From JBAVEL01 sp049587715 (GTDB taxonomy: Bacteria > Bacteroidota > Ignavibacteria > UBA10030 > UBA6906): a stretch of 6,727 nucleotides of DNA. Shown here piece by piece: positions 1-6,028 of the stretch. The notes beneath the pieces were generated by a model. It did no database searches and was not told where the DNA came from. It worked only from the letters and a program-made list of their open reading frames with translations. The DNA lies in contig JBAVEL010000098.1 in the NCBI GenBank assembly GCA_049587715.1, positions 1-6,727 on the forward strand, given 5' to 3'. Both the position numbers and the translations under genes were made by a program. Position 1 is the first letter of the stretch; each line of letters begins with the position of its first letter.

Positions 1-1
1 G

Positions 2-454
2 CCCTGGCTGGGCAGGATGCTCCGTGAGAAGTCCCGCCGCAAGCTCTCGGTCTCCGCCCTGGAAAGCCTGGCCGTGATTGCCTACAAGCAGCCGGTCACC
101 AAGCCGGAGATCGAGGCCATCCGGGGAGTGAACGCCGACTACGTGATGCGAAGCCTCCTGGAAAGAAACCTCATCGCCATCGTGGGACGGGCAGCCACCC
201 CCGGCCGTCCCCTCCTGTACGGCACCACCAGGGAATTCCTGAAGCACTTCGGCATCAACGACCTTGCCGAGCTTCCGAAGCCGCGCGAGATGGACGAGTT
301 GCTGGCGGAGGCGGAGTTTGAGGTGGAGAAACGGATGCTGAAGGAGATGGAGGAGCGGGAGACCCGTCGGGAGGAGGAGCCGGCGCCCGCGGCGGAGGGG
401 TCCGGCGGAAGACCGGACACACCCCCCCCCGGTTCGGAGGAGGTTCCCCCGTGA
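2..454 (+). CDS. scpB: Segregation and condensation protein B (ScpB), 3' part
   Basis: ScpB is the winged-helix partner of ScpA and SMC in the bacterial condensin complex that organises and segregates the chromosome. The gene enters from the left edge, and codons can be read from position 2 (PWLGRMLREK). The first visible ATG, at 17, is internal and not the start. The second winged-helix domain is clear: SALESLAVIAYKQPVTKPEI, then IRGVNADYVMRSLLERNLI, then GRAATPGRPLLYGTTREFL and HFGINDLAELP, which are the family's most conserved stretches. After about residue 95 of the visible part comes a charged, then proline-rich tail (glutamate and arginine, then PAPAAEGSGG and TPPPGSEEVPP). It is likely disordered and is not part of the conserved core. 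The stop TGA overlaps the GTG start of the next gene, so the two are probably co-transcribed and translationally coupled. The N-terminal winged helix, and possibly scpA, lie outside the window. The identity is secure. Confidence 0.95.
   Translation, partial: PWLGRMLREKSRRKLSVSALESLAVIAYKQPVTKPEIEAIRGVNADYVMRSLLERNLIAIVGRAATPGRPLLYGTTREFLKHFGINDLAELPKPREMDELLAEAEFEVEKRMLKEMEERETRREEEPAPAAEGSGGRPDTPPPGSEEVPP
422..430 (+). repeat. Nine-cytosine homopolymer in the scpB tail
   Basis: Nine C residues in a row follow the A at 421 and encode part of the TPPPGS stretch near the end of scpB, about 20 bases before the next gene starts. Long mononucleotide runs are prone to slippage and to sequencing error. 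The frame as given keeps scpB in register up to its GTGA overlap with the next gene. A gain or loss of one C would change only the last few residues and the coupling to the next gene. No regulatory role is shown. Confidence 0.6.
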
Positions 455-1194
455 AGCCGACCGTTCCGGCTGTCGTCCGCATCAACAGGTTTCTGAGCAT
501 GTGCGGTGTCGCCTCGCGCCGGAAGGCGGATGAGATGGTGCGGGCGGGGAAGGTGCGTGTGAACGGCATCGCCCTCACGGACTGCGGAGTCAGGGTCCGG
601 CCCGAGCGGGACGTGGTGACCGTGAACGGGGAGCGGGCCCGCCCCGGCCGGGAGCATCTGTACATCGTTCTGAACAAACCCCGGGACACCATTACAACCC
701 TGAGCGACGAGCGGAACCGGACCACGGTGCTGAGCCACCTCCGGCTGCGCCGCCGCGTCTTCCCCGTGGGACGGCTGGACCGGAATACGACCGGCGTGCT
801 CCTTCTCACCGACGACGGGGAGTTCGCCCACCGGCTGATGCACCCGCGCTACAGGGTGCCGAAGGCCTACCGGGTGACCTGTACCCGGGCGGTGGCGTTG
901 CATGACGTGGAGCGCCTGCGGAAGGGTGTGCTGCTGGAGGAGGGACGGACGTCTCCGGCGGAGGTGCATCCGCTCGGCGGCACGGGAGGAAAGGAACTGG
1001 GGATCGTGGTCCACGAAGGACGGAACAGGCAGGTGCGGCGGATGCTGGAGGTGCTCGGATACGAGGTGGAGAAGCTGGAGCGGGTGGCCTACGGTCCGGT
1101 GACCCGGAGGGGCCTTGCGCGGGGCGCGTCGCGCAGTCTCACGAGGGCCGAGCTGCGGACCCTCCGGCGGCTGGTCGGCCTGGAGGAGGAGTAA
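451..1194 (+). CDS. rluB: RsuA/RluB-family rRNA pseudouridine synthase
   Basis: This enzyme isomerises a specific uridine in ribosomal RNA to pseudouridine. Residues about 10-58 form an S4 RNA-binding domain (INRFLSMCGVASRRKADEMV, then AGKVRVNG). The catalytic domain starts near residue 70 (YIVLNKPRDTITT). The signature GRLDRNTTGVLLLTDDG contains the catalytic aspartate, D110. The C-terminal motif EGRNRQVRRMLEVLGYEV (from residue 189) is characteristic of the RsuA/RluB/RluE/RluF branch. At 247 residues the length is normal for the family. The GTG start at 451 overlaps the scpB stop and has a strong Shine-Dalgarno (GGAGGAGG at 436-443, 7 bases upstream). Adjacency to scpB is the usual setting for the 23S-specific RluB type, so I prefer RluB (which modifies U2605 in E. 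coli 23S numbering). The exact target position is inferred. The last codons (GAG GAG GAG TAA) also provide the ribosome-binding site for the small ORF that follows. Confidence 0.9.
   Translation: MKPTVPAVVRINRFLSMCGVASRRKADEMVRAGKVRVNGIALTDCGVRVRPERDVVTVNGERARPGREHLYIVLNKPRDTITTLSDERNRTTVLSHLRLRRRVFPVGRLDRNTTGVLLLTDDGEFAHRLMHPRYRVPKAYRVTCTRAVALHDVERLRKGVLLEEGRTSPAEVHPLGGTGGKELGIVVHEGRNRQVRRMLEVLGYEVEKLERVAYGPVTRRGLARGASRSLTRAELRTLRRLVGLEEE
1182..1191 (+). promoter_or_regulatory. Shine-Dalgarno in front of a CTG start
   Basis: The sequence GGAGGAGGAG spans the final glutamate codons of the pseudouridine synthase gene. The core GGAGG at 1185-1189 lies 5 bases before the CTG at 1195, a near-ideal spacing. 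It may be just a by-product of the Glu-Glu-Glu codons, but it is the best argument that ribosomes can initiate at this otherwise weak start codon. Confidence 0.4.
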
Positions 1195-1389
1195 CTGGCC
1201 TCCGGGAGACGCGGGGACGCGCGGCTTCCCAGGGCGGAAAACCTCCCGGCCTGGTGCGACTACGGATGTCCCCATGCGCGGTTCGCCCCGGGCGACGCGA
1301 GCGGGGCCTGCCGGCGCGAGCACCCGGTGTACTGCTCCCTCTACCGCCGGTACAACGGCAAGAACATGCGCTGTCTGGGAAGGCGCTGA
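1195..1389 (+). CDS. Cysteine-rich small protein, probable CTG start
   Basis: This 64-codon frame fills the gap between the pseudouridine synthase gene and lysS. I do not recognise the family. It has five cysteines (C21, C25, C39, C47, C60) and two histidines (H27, H43), in segments AWCDYGCPHARF, GACRREHPVYCSLYRRYN and GKNMRCLGRR. This spacing suggests a small metal-binding or disulfide-stabilised fold. The C-terminal two thirds look like real protein: cysteine pairs, many aromatics and a basic end. The frame has no ATG, GTG or TTG before the first cysteine. The only near-cognate start is CTG at 1195, immediately after the upstream TAA and 5 bases after GGAGG. Because it is in the same frame as the upstream gene, alternatives are stop-codon readthrough giving a C-terminal zinc-ribbon-like extension, a former fusion cut by one mutation, or a sequence error. 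Coding status is likely; the start is uncertain. Confidence 0.55.
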   Translation: MASGRRGDARLPRAENLPAWCDYGCPHARFAPGDASGACRREHPVYCSLYRRYNGKNMRCLGRR

Positions 1390-1430
1390 GCCCTCGGTGC
1401 GGGAGCCGGGCACCGCCGGGCTTCCGTGCC

Positions 1431-2996
1431 ATGGGACCCGAATCTCACGAAGAGCAGGGAAGAAAGGGCATCCGGATACCTCCCGTGCAGGAACATCCCG
1501 AACACGACGAGCTGAACGACCTCATGAAGCGGCGCCGCGAGGAGCTGGAGGAACTCCGCGCCCTCGGGATCGATCCGTATCCGCACGCGTTTGACCGCAC
1601 GGCCTTCTCCCGCGAGATCCTGGAGAGCTTCCGGGACGATGCCCCCCGGCACACGGTGTCCGTCGCCGGACGGATCGCCGCCCTGCGGAGGATGGGAAAG
1701 GCCACATTCTGCCACATCACCGACTCGCAGGGGCGGATCCAGATATACCTCCGGCAGGATGACGCCCGGGAGCGCTACGACGCCTTCCGCCTCCTGGACA
1801 TCGGGGACATCATCGGGGTGGAAGGGTTTGTGTTCCGCACCCGGACGGGAGAGGTTACCGTCCATGCCTCCCGGTGGGAGCTGCTGGCCAAATCCCTCCG
1901 CCCCCTTCCCGTGCCGAAACAGACGGAGGATGCCGGGGGGAAGACGGTGGTGCACGATGCCCTGGCGGACAAGGAGGTCCGGTACCGCCGCCGCTATCTG
2001 GACCTGATCCTCAACAGGGAGGTCCGGGAGGTGTTCGTCAAGCGCGCCCGCATCATCGCGTGCATCCGTTCGCTGCTGGACGGCATGGGGTTCCTGGAGG
2101 TGGAAACCCCCGTGCTCCAGCCCCAGTACGGGGGGGCATTTGCCCGCCCCTTCGTGACGCGCCACAACGCCCTGGACATGGATCTCTACCTCCGCATCGC
2201 CGATGAGCTGTATCTGAAGCGCCTCCTGGTCGGGGGATTCGACGGAGTCTACGAGATTGCCAAGGACTTCCGGAACGAGGGGATGGACCGGAACCACAAT
2301 CCCGAGTTCACCATGCTCGAGCTGTATGTGGCCTACCGGGACTATCTCTGGATGATGGGCCTCGTGGAGCGCCTGTTCGACCGGGTGGCCCGGGAGGTGA
2401 ACGGCTCGCCCCGCGTGCGGACGGCGCGGGGGGACATAGACTTCACCCCCCCCTGGCCCCGCATGACGATCTTCGAAGCCATCCGCGAACACACGGGCCT
2501 GGATCTGCGCGGGAAGCCGGAGGAGGATCTCCGCGCGGCGGCCCGCTCGCTGGGACTGGAGACCGATCCCCGGCAGGGACGCGGGGCCCTGGTGGATGAG
2601 GTCTTCAGCGCAGCCGTGGAGCCCCGTCTGGTGCAGCCGGTTTTCATCACCGACTACCCGCTGGAGATGTCTCCCCTGGCCAAACGCCACCGGAGTGAGG
2701 AGGGGCTCGTGGAGCGTTTTGAGGTGATCTGCAACGGACAGGAGCTCTGCAACGCGTTCAGCGAGCTGAACGATCCGCTCGACCAGAGGGTCCGGTTCGA
2801 GGAGCAGATGCGGCGGCGGGCGCAGGGAGAAGAGGAGGTGCAGCCGCTGGACGAGGACTACCTGCGCGCTCTCGAGTACGGCATGCCGCCGGCTGCAGGG
2901 CTGGGGGTGGGGATCGACCGGCTCACCATGCTCCTCACCGGATGCGACTCCATCCGGGATGTGATTCTCTTCCCTCAGATGAAGCCGGAGCGGTAG
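1431..2996 (+). CDS. lysS: Lysyl-tRNA synthetase, class II
   Basis: It charges tRNA-Lys with lysine using ATP in the cytoplasm. Numbering from the ATG at 1431 gives 521 residues, close to the 505 of E. coli LysS. An OB-fold anticodon-binding domain spans about residues 75-180 (VAGRIAALRRMGKATFCHI). The class II catalytic core has motif 1 around residue 220 (GFLEVETPVLQP), the lysine-type GGAFARPF and HNALDMDLYLRIADELYLKR stretches, motif 2 with FRNEG at 280-284 and HNPEFT at 289-294, and motif 3 GLGVGIDRL at 490-498 with arginine R497. ELCNAFSELNDP, which helps form the lysine pocket in this family, is present. The start is uncertain. ATG 1431 lacks a clear Shine-Dalgarno, and GTG 1485 and ATG 1524 (MKRRREELEELRALG, the usual first helix) are alternatives. 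The frame is open further upstream, but that part overlaps the small ORF and reads as non-protein. It could be transcribed from the scpB side, as I see no obvious promoter. Confidence 0.96.
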   Translation: MGPESHEEQGRKGIRIPPVQEHPEHDELNDLMKRRREELEELRALGIDPYPHAFDRTAFSREILESFRDDAPRHTVSVAGRIAALRRMGKATFCHITDSQGRIQIYLRQDDARERYDAFRLLDIGDIIGVEGFVFRTRTGEVTVHASRWELLAKSLRPLPVPKQTEDAGGKTVVHDALADKEVRYRRRYLDLILNREVREVFVKRARIIACIRSLLDGMGFLEVETPVLQPQYGGAFARPFVTRHNALDMDLYLRIADELYLKRLLVGGFDGVYEIAKDFRNEGMDRNHNPEFTMLELYVAYRDYLWMMGLVERLFDRVAREVNGSPRVRTARGDIDFTPPWPRMTIFEAIREHTGLDLRGKPEEDLRAAARSLGLETDPRQGRGALVDEVFSAAVEPRLVQPVFITDYPLEMSPLAKRHRSEEGLVERFEVICNGQELCNAFSELNDPLDQRVRFEEQMRRRAQGEEEVQPLDEDYLRALEYGMPPAAGLGVGIDRLTMLLTGCDSIRDVILFPQMKPER

Positions 2997-3012
2997 CCGG
3001 GGCGTCCCCGGC
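2996..3012 (+). repeat. Short perfect hairpin at the end of lysS
   Basis: A 7-bp perfect inverted repeat, GCCGGGG and CCCCGGC, is separated by the 3-base loop CGT and begins on the last base of the lysS stop codon. No T-run follows, so it does not look like a standard intrinsic terminator. It could mark a transcript 3' end or a processing barrier between lysS and the glycoside hydrolase gene. In GC-rich DNA it may also be fortuitous. Confidence 0.3.
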
Positions 3013-3041
3013 CGCGCACGGTCGTTCCCGAACAGACTCCC

Positions 3042-5162
3042 ATGTCCGTCCTGAGCACGGTTATTCTTCTCCACAACCATCAGCCGATCGGCAACTTCGA
3101 TGGCGTCATCGAGGATGCCTACCGGCGCGGCTACCGGCCGTTCCTGGATCTTCTGGACCGGTTTCCTTCGATCCGGTTCACCCAGCACTGGACCGGGCCG
3201 CTCCTGGAGTGGCTCCTCCGGAAGCATCCCGACTGCATCGAGCTGATGCGGGAGATGGTCCGCCGGGGGCAGCTGGAGCTCCTCACCGGGGCCTACTACG
3301 AGGCGATCCTGGCGGTGATTCCGGAGCGGGACCGCATCGGGCAGATCCGCAAGCTGACCGACTTCATCCACAGGCACTTCGACGCCGTCCCCCGGGGGAT
3401 GTGGCTGGCCGAGCGGGTATGGGAACAGCCGCTGGTCCGCTCGCTGGCCGAGGCCGGGGTGGAGTTCGTGGCCGTGGACGACACGCACTTCCGACTCGCG
3501 GGCCTGGGGGAGGAGGAACTCTACGGCTGCTACATCACGGAGGAGGGGGGGAGAACCCTCCGTCTGCTGCCCCTGGACAAGAAGCTCCGGTACACCATAC
3601 CGTTCGCGGCTCCCGAGGAAACGCTGGACTACCTGCGCCGCCTTGCCTCGGGGGGGGAGGGACGCACGGTGGTGGCGGGGGACGACGGCGAAAAACTCGG
3701 GGTGTGGCCGAAGACGCACGAGCATGTGTACCGGGACGGCTGGCTGGAGAGATTCTGTCTCCTGGTGCGTGAGAACGAGTCCTGGCTCCGGACGATCCAC
3801 ATGAGCGAGGCGGCGCTCGGCTCCCCCCCCCGGGGCCGCGTCTATCTCCCGACGGCTTCCTACCCGGAGATGATGCGCTGGGCCCTGCCCCCGCGGGCAG
3901 CCGCGCGCCTGGAGTTCTTCGAGAAGGAACTCCGGACGCGGGGCCTGGGAGAGATCGGCGAGGAGTTCGTGCGGGGGGGATACTGGAGGAACTTCCTGGC
4001 CCGCTATCCGGAGGCAAACCATATGCACAAGCGGATGCTGCGCGTGGCGGCGCGCCTGCACGCCGCAGCCGGGCGTTTGCCGGTTCCTCCGGGGGTGTTT
4101 GATTCCCTCTGGGCGGGACAATGCAACGATCCCTACTGGCACGGGGTCTTCGGGGGACTGTACCTTCCCAGCCTCCGGTTTCCCGTCTACCGCTCCCTGC
4201 TGGAGGCCGAGGTCTCCCTGGACGGGCTGGAGAAGGTCCCGCCCGTCCGCCTGGAACGGACGGATTTTGACTGCGACGGGGCGGAGGAGGTCATTGTCGA
4301 GTCGGCGGACCTGAACCTCTATGTCAAGCCCTCGCTGGGCGGATCGCTGGTGGAGCTGGACTTCAAGCCCGTGTGCTTCAACCTGCAGGATGTCGTGAGC
4401 CGGACGGAGGAGGGCTATCACCGGCGCTTGCGCGAGCCGCCGGGGCAGGCGGAGGGGCCGGGCGGCGGGTATGCACGCACGGAGGAGGGCCTGGAACGCC
4501 TTCTGGTCTACGACTGGTACCGGCATGCATCCCTCGTGGACCATTTCTTCGATGCAGGGACCACCCTGGAGTCTTTTGCGCGCTGCGCATACGGCGAGCG
4601 GGGGGATTTCGTGAACCGCCCCTACGAGGTGGAATCCGCACAGGCGGGCTCCGTTGCGGAGGTCACCCTCGTCCGGGAGGGCGCCTTGTGGGAAGGGGCC
4701 GGACCCCATCGCCTGGCGGTCCGCAAGACAATCCGGCACAAGCCCGGGACCGGATCCTACAGCGCCGCCTATCTGTTGATCAACCGGGAGACGCGGCCGG
4801 TGGATCTGCGGTTCGGGGTGGAGTTCGTGGTGGGTCTCATGGCGGGCAGTGCCCCCGACCGGTACTACCGGATAGGAGACCGGAAGCCTCCGGATGCGCG
4901 CCTCGCATCCGCCGGGGAGGAGAAGGGGGTGACCCGCTTCTCGCTGGTGGACGAATGGCTGGGGATCGAGACCGTGTTCACACTCGACCGGGAGGCCGTT
5001 CTGTGGCGCTGTCCGCTGGAGACGGTTTCTCTCTCGGAAGCGGGGTTGGAGCGGATCTTCCAGGGGTCCATCATGGTGCCGCACTGGACCCTGCGTCTGG
5101 AGAGGGAACTGTCGTGCGTCATCACCCAGTCGGTCCTGCGCCTTGGGCCGGAGGGCGGATGA
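3042..5162 (+). CDS. GH57 4-alpha-glucanotransferase / alpha-amylase type enzyme
   Basis: A 706-residue retaining alpha-glucan enzyme of glycoside hydrolase family 57, the group with Thermococcus litoralis 4-alpha-glucanotransferase (659 aa) and the Pyrococcus PF0272 amylase. Such enzymes cleave or transfer alpha-1,4-glucan chains in glycogen, starch or maltodextrin. The barrel domain starts with HNHQPIGNF (11-19) and LTGAYYE (81-87). WLAERVWE (121-128) carries the predicted nucleophile E124, and GDDGEKLGVWP (213-223) carries the predicted acid/base aspartate (D214 or D215). YLPTASYPEMMRWALP (268-283) and QCNDPYWHGVFGGLYLP (from 360) are further family blocks leading into the helical middle domain. 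About 400-700 is the beta-sandwich DUF1926-type domain (VKPSLGGSLVELDF, DHFFDAGTTLESF). There is no signal peptide, so it is probably cytosolic. ATG 3042 puts HNHQP at the usual distance from the N terminus, though the Shine-Dalgarno is weak. Its stop overlaps the next start (ATGA). Transferase versus hydrolase activity cannot be decided from sequence alone. Confidence 0.92.
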   Translation: MSVLSTVILLHNHQPIGNFDGVIEDAYRRGYRPFLDLLDRFPSIRFTQHWTGPLLEWLLRKHPDCIELMREMVRRGQLELLTGAYYEAILAVIPERDRIGQIRKLTDFIHRHFDAVPRGMWLAERVWEQPLVRSLAEAGVEFVAVDDTHFRLAGLGEEELYGCYITEEGGRTLRLLPLDKKLRYTIPFAAPEETLDYLRRLASGGEGRTVVAGDDGEKLGVWPKTHEHVYRDGWLERFCLLVRENESWLRTIHMSEAALGSPPRGRVYLPTASYPEMMRWALPPRAAARLEFFEKELRTRGLGEIGEEFVRGGYWRNFLARYPEANHMHKRMLRVAARLHAAAGRLPVPPGVFDSLWAGQCNDPYWHGVFGGLYLPSLRFPVYRSLLEAEVSLDGLEKVPPVRLERTDFDCDGAEEVIVESADLNLYVKPSLGGSLVELDFKPVCFNLQDVVSRTEEGYHRRLREPPGQAEGPGGGYARTEEGLERLLVYDWYRHASLVDHFFDAGTTLESFARCAYGERGDFVNRPYEVESAQAGSVAEVTLVREGALWEGAGPHRLAVRKTIRHKPGTGSYSAAYLLINRETRPVDLRFGVEFVVGLMAGSAPDRYYRIGDRKPPDARLASAGEEKGVTRFSLVDEWLGIETVFTLDREAVLWRCPLETVSLSEAGLERIFQGSIMVPHWTLRLERELSCVITQSVLRLGPEGG

Positions 5163-5902
5163 ACGCGCCCCATCCTCCCATGATCAGCATCGTGATCCCG
5201 ACCCTGAACGAGGAGAGACTCCTGGAGCGGATGCTCGGGCAGTTTCCGCCCCTGCTCCGGCGCACGGAGAACGTGGAGATCGTGGTGAGCGACGGGGGAA
5301 GCCGGGACCGCACGCTGGAGATTGCACGGAGGCACGGGTGCCTCGTCGTGGAGCGGCGGGACGGGGAGAAGGAGAACATCTCGACGGGCCGGAACAGGGG
5401 GGCGCGGCGCTCCCGGGGGGACCTGCTGGTGTTCCTGAACGCCGATACCCTGCTGGAGAATGCGCCCGCCTTCCTGGAGCGGGTGCGCGCGGAGGCGTCC
5501 CGGCCCGGAGTCGCTGCGGTCACCTGCGGAGTGCGCGTCTATCCCTGGGAAGAGGGCCCCTCGGACAGGCGCTTCCACTCCTTCACCAACTGGCTCTTCC
5601 GGCTCATGAATACCGTCGGCATGGGCATGGGGAGAGGGGAGTGCCACGTGATGCTCCGTTCCACCTTCGAGCGGGTCCGGGGGTATGCCGTCGGGATCGC
5701 GGCAGGCGAAGACTACGATATGTTCCGGCGGCTCCGGAGACTGGGGAAGGTCTCCTTTCTCGGCGATGTCACGGTCTATGAATCCCCCCGTCGGTACCGA
5801 CGGTACGGGTACGGGCTTGTCTCGGCTTCCTGGTTGCTCAACTTCCTCGCGGTCTTTCTCCTGCGGCGTTCCATCCTGGACGAGTGGAAGCCCGTGCGCT
5901 GA
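5159..5902 (+). CDS. Family 2 glycosyltransferase (GT-A fold)
   Basis: This 247-residue enzyme should transfer a sugar from a nucleotide-activated donor. The GT2 opening ISIVIPTLNEERLLERML (9-26) is followed by IVVSDGGSRDRT (41-52, with nucleotide-contacting D45). FLNADT (92-97) is the DXD-like metal site, here N-A-D. GED (183-185), in AAGEDYDMFRRLRRLG, is the likely base region. The C terminus (YESPRRYRRYGYG, then a hydrophobic stretch near 221-235 and WKPVR) could be an amphipathic or membrane-associating helix, which would suggest a lipid-linked or cell-surface acceptor, but one short segment is weak evidence. The ATG at 5159 overlaps the GH57 stop and has GGAGG at 5150-5154, four bases upstream. 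The second ATG at 5180 is possible but has a poorer site. Donor and acceptor cannot be told. Coupling to the GH57 gene points to a shared carbohydrate role, by inference only. Confidence 0.9.
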   Translation: MNAPHPPMISIVIPTLNEERLLERMLGQFPPLLRRTENVEIVVSDGGSRDRTLEIARRHGCLVVERRDGEKENISTGRNRGARRSRGDLLVFLNADTLLENAPAFLERVRAEASRPGVAAVTCGVRVYPWEEGPSDRRFHSFTNWLFRLMNTVGMGMGRGECHVMLRSTFERVRGYAVGIAAGEDYDMFRRLRRLGKVSFLGDVTVYESPRRYRRYGYGLVSASWLLNFLAVFLLRRSILDEWKPVR

Positions 5903-5914
5903 GCCGCCGGCGGA

Positions 5915-5943
5915 TTGACTTTCAGAACGAATGTCGATATACT
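5915..5943 (+). promoter_or_regulatory. Sigma-70-type promoter for the S41 protease gene
   Basis: The -35 box TTGACT (5915-5920) and the -10 box TATACT (5938-5943) are separated by exactly 17 bases. Each differs from the consensus (TTGACA, TATAAT) at one position. The region is AT-richer than its surroundings. Transcription would start near 5950, giving a leader of about 80 bases before the ATG at 6029. A 10-base perfect palindrome, CCGCCGGCGG (5904-5913), sits just upstream of the -35 box and may be a weak terminator remnant or a protein site. This is the clearest promoter in the window. Confidence 0.75.
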
Positions 5944-5970
5944 TTCCGTGCTGGGACGGTCCGGACACAA

Positions 5971-5998
5971 CCGGCCCGGGGTCTTTGTCCCGGCGGGC
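5971..5998 (+). other. GC-rich hairpin-forming leader segment
   Basis: Within the predicted 5' untranslated leader of the protease gene, CCGGGG (5976-5981) can pair with TCCCGG (5988-5993) around the loop TCTTTG, using one G-U pair. A competing pairing is GCCCG (5974-5978) with CGGGC (5994-5998). It may stabilise or pause the leader RNA, but no known riboswitch or attenuator is recognised and it has no U-tract of a terminator. Confidence 0.3.
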
Positions 5999-6028
5999 GG
6001 GGCCATATACGGAAGGAAAGGTGCGGCA

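Noticed and set aside
1395..1415. Inverted repeat CGGTGC/GCACCG with a 9-base loop upstream of lysS, considered as a terminator or T-box-like leader
   Set aside because: The stem is only 6 bp, no T-run follows, and the gap before lysS is too short for a T-box leader. It is likely a chance pairing in GC-rich DNA.
1254..1430. The upstream open extension of the lysS frame
   Set aside because: It overlaps the cysteine-rich frame, its translation (arginine- and proline-rich) is unlike any LysRS N-terminus, and the total length would exceed the family norm.
1341..5084. A 1247-codon open frame on the minus strand spanning lysS and the GH57 gene
   Set aside because: It lies opposite two clearly identified genes and its translation is rich in His, Arg, Pro and Gln with no recognisable domain. 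Long antisense frames are expected where GC-rich codon bias removes stops on the opposite strand.
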